Part shown: in pieces, positions 59,801 to 64,000 of the stretch | Numbering within the stretch: position 1 is the first letter of the stretch | Layout of the letters: each line of letters begins with the position of its first letter | From: Dryococelus australis | Taxonomy: Eukaryota > Arthropoda > Insecta > Phasmatodea > Phasmatidae | Length of the DNA stretch: 64,000 nucleotides | Direction of reading: 5' to 3' | Assembly: GCA_029891345.1 (NCBI GenBank) | Contig: CM057009.1 | Span: 309,383,666-309,447,665 of the forward strand | Made by a program: the position numbers and the translations under genes | Notes under the pieces: model-generated | Databases searched by the model: none | Told to the model about the DNA's origin: nothing | What the model saw: the letters and a program-made list of their open reading frames with translations, nothing else

Positions 59801-59936
59801 GCATTGTACGAACAAGAGTTTGGTGTCATTTAAGGTTACGAAAACGTATCGGTTGGGAATGAACACATTGGAAAATCTACAAGAATGGAATATTGGTAGA
59901 TACCGATACAGCAACGAATACATCGGTACTTCACTA
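56837..59936 (-). mobile_element. BED-finger hAT element, copy 2 (nearly full length)
   Basis: The left end TAGTGATGGGCGATACAGAA and the right end (reverse complement TAGTGAAGTACCGATGTATT) are the termini. The flanks are GAAAAAAC (56829-56836) and GAAAAAAAC (from 59937), an 8-bp target duplication with one extra A. All domains of a ZBED-type hAT transposase can be traced on the minus strand between 59155 and 57300. At 3.1 kb it has a normal size for an autonomous hAT, but the frame is broken, so it is now immobile by itself. It belongs to the same family as 16525-20416. Confidence 0.85.
57297..59155 (-). pseudogene. hAT (ZBED-type) transposase, frame-broken
   Basis: The domains in order on the minus strand start with a BED zinc finger (58841-59155: NVWQYFKVAAAHS, CLLCHSQIS, then HTYLKGKHAG). 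A DLQFLTIVDDVGFQRLVSHL block follows (58562-58795). A core region lies at 57926-58339 with LNVPQHCLIQDEPTRWDSTY and WELVDILVKIPKLLREAIKT. ATLLDPRYKDKVF comes next (57600-57944). The C-terminal hATC dimerisation part is near 57297-57521 (DPSTFHYWKHCAHLPVLRSV, then LLFLHKNLKFL). The catalytic Asp/Glu positions lie partly in broken regions. About four frame breaks separate these parts, yet each is well preserved, so the copy is fairly young compared with the other relics. Confidence 0.85.
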
Positions 59937-60815
59937 GAAAAAAACAGTAGTAGTAGTAGTAGGTTTTTTTTATACGAATAATAGAAAAAGATATTTTACT
60001 TTTTGGAAAAATATAGTAAAATAACATATTATCAAACAACCAACACTAGCGCAATGATAAAACTATTTTTGATAATAACGTAACAATCTTTCGAAACAAT
60101 TATATATATAGTATGTATTTCAATAAATCCATAATGCCTGGGCGAAGTGATAGTGGGTTGTATTTTAATAATTCCATAAAACCTAAGGGAAGCAAAATTT
60201 CTATTTAAAAATATGTAAACAAATCCTGAAGTCCACAAGAACGAAGTCACTGGAACAGCTAGTAAAAAATAAATATGGAAATTCAATTTACTTAATTTAT
60301 CCAGTATTTTATAGTGTAGTAATCAGTATTTTTAAATAGTAAATAATGTAGTAGTACCCATGGATTGCCTATGATTTTTAAACTGGGCCAGGGTGGCTAA
60401 AATTGTGAATACTTGGTCCATAACATTCAATGTAAGCATTTCTGTTGTAAGGTACTGAAGTACATTTTTGAATTTATAATTCTGATTAAGAGTGCAATAC
60501 TTTTTTTTATCAATCTATTTTAAAAGGTTGTTTGAAAGTGAGGAAATTATTGAGGTGCAGATACAATGGAGGGCAAAATTAGATACTGTTGCCACTATCG
60601 CGTGAAACAATGACAACTTTAAGAGAGCCAGAACTGTATGTGATGTGAAGAAAGGATGGTGTGACAGGAAAAGATTGATCATGGATGTAGGAAGTGTGGG
60701 ACTGTATTGCACGCATTCACATATTCTCCCCCGGAAATCAAATTCCAAATGACGATCTGTGGTACATGTCCCTTTGATTAAGTGGTGACAAGTGAAAGTT
60801 TACCATAACATATTG

Positions 60816-61135
60816 CAGGAAAACATTGTGCCAGCTCTTCGCCAACTCTACCCAGATTATATTTACTTTCACCAGCAGGATGATGCTCTGCCACATCACC
60901 TCAGTTGATCCAGGATGAAACATAGTTGGTAGGTGGATAGACCAGCAAGAAAGTGTTGAGTATCCACCCATTTTTTCAGATTTAACTCCGTTAGATTTTT
61001 ATTCATAGGGAACTGTGAAAAACACTGTATACGCCACAAAGCCACTGACACTTGATGCTATGAAATACATGATTGTGTCCTCTCGTGAAGCCACTTCCAT
61101 TCTCTTTGTCGTTATATTCTATAACATTTCAAACA
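60816..61135 (+). pseudogene. IS630-Tc1-mariner transposase relic
   Basis: The + strand encodes IVPALRQLYPDYIYFHQQDD followed by ALPHH, the 'fQQDGAPPH' catalytic block. After a frameshift comes RWIDQQESVEYPPIFSDLTP, then LDFYS and KNTVYATKPLTLDAMKYMI. In the family this region reads 'RWIGRRGPIEWPARSPDLTPLDFFLWG..K..VY'. The N-terminal half was not found and there are internal stops, so it is inactive. It represents a different mariner branch from the relic at 4280-4960. Confidence 0.85.
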
Positions 61136-61149
61136 GTATCTTGCTGTTG

Positions 61150-64000
61150 ATAGTGGAGATTAACATGTTAAACTGTTAATAATAGGGTCCAGAAATGTTT
61201 GCAAAATTGTACAATAATTCCCATATTCACAAAACAGCAACGAAATTGCCCAATAAAATATTTCCAAAATGATCATGCTGAGCTTCTTTTACTGCGAAAC
61301 TCATACAAACAGTTAATTTTGCCATTTTTAATGTGTGATACATCAGTACTGACGCTGGCTAATAGCCAGCCACAGTCAGCCCATGACGTTACTCACCACT
61401 AGTGGTACACGTAGGTAAGTACATGTTGATGCACCGCTGCACGGACTTTCCCAAATCGGGATATAAGTTGTTTCAGTGTGCTATGTAATTTATTTTCACT
61501 GTAAAATTGTTTGTAAAGTCTAACATGTCTTTTTGAGAGTTTTGTGTAAAATTTATATTTTAAATTTAAAGTGTGTGCTGCGCTGAAGAGAGAGACAATA
61601 GTATTCAGGTGAGAACACCTTCAAAAGACAATTAAAAGACAACCAAAAATCGTAATTAAATTTGTGTCTGTAAAACTGTTTTAAAAATGCTTTTGGTGCC
61701 ATTTCAATTTGCCATATTAATATTTTCACTCAGCGTGCATAGCACTTCCGCTTGTGTGAACCCCGTAGTCAGCCATGGTAGGTCCGCGTGAACCCTGCCT
61801 CTGGGCAGTTGTTCTAGGAGAGCTGGCAAGGTAAGACGATGTCATATATGCACTTCATCTTTTTGTTCATTTCAAACTCAGTGTCCTGTCACTAGGCAAA
61901 CCAAGCAGTCCATCCTAGTGGCTGTAGACCCCTTGCTTTGTAGAGGCTGTCTCTTCAAACACCGCGGAGCAACATCCAGTCGGAGTTTGTAAGTTAAGTA
62001 ACGTGCATGAGGAATCACCCACCGGAACTGGCTAGACACACTCGAGATGTAAACCTAAATCATTTGGCACGTTTGTAACTTGGTAAAATAAACACCTCAG
62101 TATAAAAGTTGAATGTTTTTCTGTCGTGTCAGTTACCCAGCCCAATTTAAATACTGGGTATGGCACTGTTATGTGTAAAAGTTGTTTTGTAAGTACACAC
62201 GGGTGAGACGCACACACATAACCCACAGTATCCCTGAGATCCCTGAGTCTCAAAGTGGGGTGTGTAGGAACCACCGCTGGCACCCATCCACCGCAGGTAA
62301 AAGTGTATTGTGATCATCACCGTGTCTCACCCGACGGCGTCAGTATCTCTCATTTATTTCACATCTGCACTGATAACAGTTAAAATAATTTGCAGTAATC
62401 ACGAAAACTTCACAAATATAAACAAAGTTTTACACTCAAAATGAGAACAATTTATTAATAAATCAGTAGTTAGGTCAAAACAGTATCACTGGATTACAAT
62501 TTGATATATCAACCTTAATCGCTAAGTGCTTGTTCACATGCAAAAACACTGATTACCTTTTTTTCTGTTATTATTTTTAAACACTCAATTCTAACCAAAA
62601 ATTTTGGTAATATAACTAAAGTACTATAAATACGTACATATAACACAATTAATTTTTTTTTAGGTCAACAAAATAATGACATTCTATTTGCACGTTAGTT
62701 GTAAACACTCCTGACTTTACTCATCTTTTGTGGTTTGTGGTATGGTTTGCGATAAAAACCAAGGATACTAATTTTAGTTGTCTACTTATATTGAAAAATC
62801 AGTTAACAATGCCAAAACTGGTAACTTTTTTATCGTACCCTGGAATTTTAAAGTGAAAGCTTCTACATGTTTGTTAAACTGAACAGAATGCAAATACTGT
62901 CGTGTATTGTAAACATTGAGTAAGGGCGAAAAGACACATGCGCAAACATTGCTGTGCGGCCATGCCATATGGACAATACTGAACAGTGATAATGTAGTAC
63001 ATAAAAAGGAAAAAAAGGAACAGCTAGATTGGAAGCCACTGTGTGTAAAAATGCACATATCTATTGGCAGCAATTTTCAGATTGCCTAGATAACAAACAC
63101 ACAGAAGTTTCTGCCATTTCCCCCTTTAATAAAAACTCGACAGTTCTTTGATTAGAAACTTGTGGAAACATCTGTACTATGCAAGGAGTATTTTGATTGT
63201 ATCTATAATATTGTATTTTGTAGTTAGGTTGTGAATTTGTCTTGGAGTAATATTTAACTGTGAACAGGCATTTTACCAATGTTTGCTGTTATTTTAATTT
63301 TGCCCCAGTTTTATTATTTTCCATTTCGTCATTGCTTCTATAATTCGTAGGTAGAGGGCAACTGCCTTGCTTGTGCAAAAGCTCTGGGGGAGTCATGTAC
63401 GCAAAAAAACTCTTTAAGTGTATTTAAAAGATTTAAATACAGTACTCAGTAGAGGGTTAAAATATGGTGATTTTGTGGGATATAATGACGGATTATAATG
63501 GTCTGTGTTTTTGTATTTGAATTAAAACTTTACTACCAACGCATAAACAGAAGCTGTATGTGGGTGGTGTTAAGTTCTTAGAAATCTAAGATATCAAAGA
63601 GTGTTATTAAGCAGTATTTTAAATGTCTTCACAAAGTGAAAGACTGATCTCACAAAATTGACTGACTTTGACAAAGTGCACTACGTGACCAAGTGTACTC
63701 TCATCAGATTACCCTTTCATCATTATTGTTAAATATTTTTTTATTGTTTTCATGGAGATATGTACTGATTAAAAGTAAGGACTAATAAGTTCCATTTATG
63801 TTTGATTGAAATTATCACCAAAAAAAAACAGCACTTTCATGTCCTAATATGAACATGCATATTTTTTGCTATAAAATTTGATGAAATGAAAATATTTTTA
63901 ATGGTAAAATGGCTAAATTTTAATGATGAAACCAGTTCATTTTATTTACCTTAAAAGTGGGTTCTTAGTTATTTAACATTTGCACACACCCAGTGGTGTC
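61150..64000. other. Unassigned sequence to window end
   Basis: I see no supported gene. A GC-richer patch at about 61740-62340 has a weak exon-like segment (see rejected items). The final 1.6 kb is AT-rich without recognisable features. Confidence 0.35.

Noticed and set aside
61772..61831. A possible first exon: ATG in good context, an open frame and a GTAAGA donor
   Set aside because: It has only about 19 codons, with no recognised protein and no linked second exon. Such combinations arise by chance.

Overview
This is a eukaryotic, AT-rich, transposon-dominated stretch of an animal genome. The mix of elements (Tc1/mariner relics, hAT elements with BED zinc fingers, Gypsy-type pol relics, tRNA-derived SINEs, Helitron-like repeats, long AT and poly-C microsatellites) suggests an arthropod with a large genome, possibly an insect. 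The species cannot be fixed from the sequence. No bacterial-type gene, operon, rRNA or CRISPR array is present. No intact multi-exon host gene is visible; one candidate host exon lies at 2.49-2.61 kb on the + strand.

Layout. 0-8 kb: AT-rich sequence, the candidate exon, a mariner-type relic (-, 4.3-5.0 kb), a Tc1-type relic (+, 5.4-6.4 kb) and an (AT)n tract. 8.2-10.7 kb: a Helitron-like repeat, a tRNA-like module and a SINE flanked by a direct duplication. 11.85-20.94 kb: a dated stack of insertions. An old hAT-like relic is interrupted by a long LTR-like repeat and by a pogo/Tigger-like element; the pogo-like element contains a BED-finger hAT element, which has itself lost its middle to foreign sequence. 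21-24.7 kb: a second Helitron-like copy, split by unassigned sequence. 24.7-28.1 kb: a retropepsin fragment (+) and a decayed Gypsy pol (-). 28.5-28.9 kb: GC-richer DNA with an X-box-like palindrome and a long pyrimidine tract. 31.1-34.4 kb: a third Helitron-like copy (-) split by a SINE and by copy 1 of an unclassified retroelement, called family X here. 38.1-39.9 kb: family X copy 2 in the opposite orientation. 41.8-45 kb: a second, different Gypsy pol relic (-) with an LTR-like flank. 45.0-46.1 kb: a fourth Helitron-like copy (-). 48.5-49.1 kb: a Tc1 relic. 56.8-59.9 kb: a nearly complete BED-finger hAT element. 60.8-61.1 kb: another IS630-Tc1-mariner relic.

The most interesting signal is in family X. 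About 60-70 nt downstream of a TATA box, each copy carries an array of short stem-loops of the form AGYCT-loop-AGRCT. The central pair of the stem varies between T-A, C-G and T-G, and nearly all variants still pair when read as RNA in the element's sense direction. Loops mostly begin with G and end with A, and some are GNRA tetraloops. This looks like a structured 5' leader. The pairing pattern is read directly from the sequence; the functional interpretation is inference.
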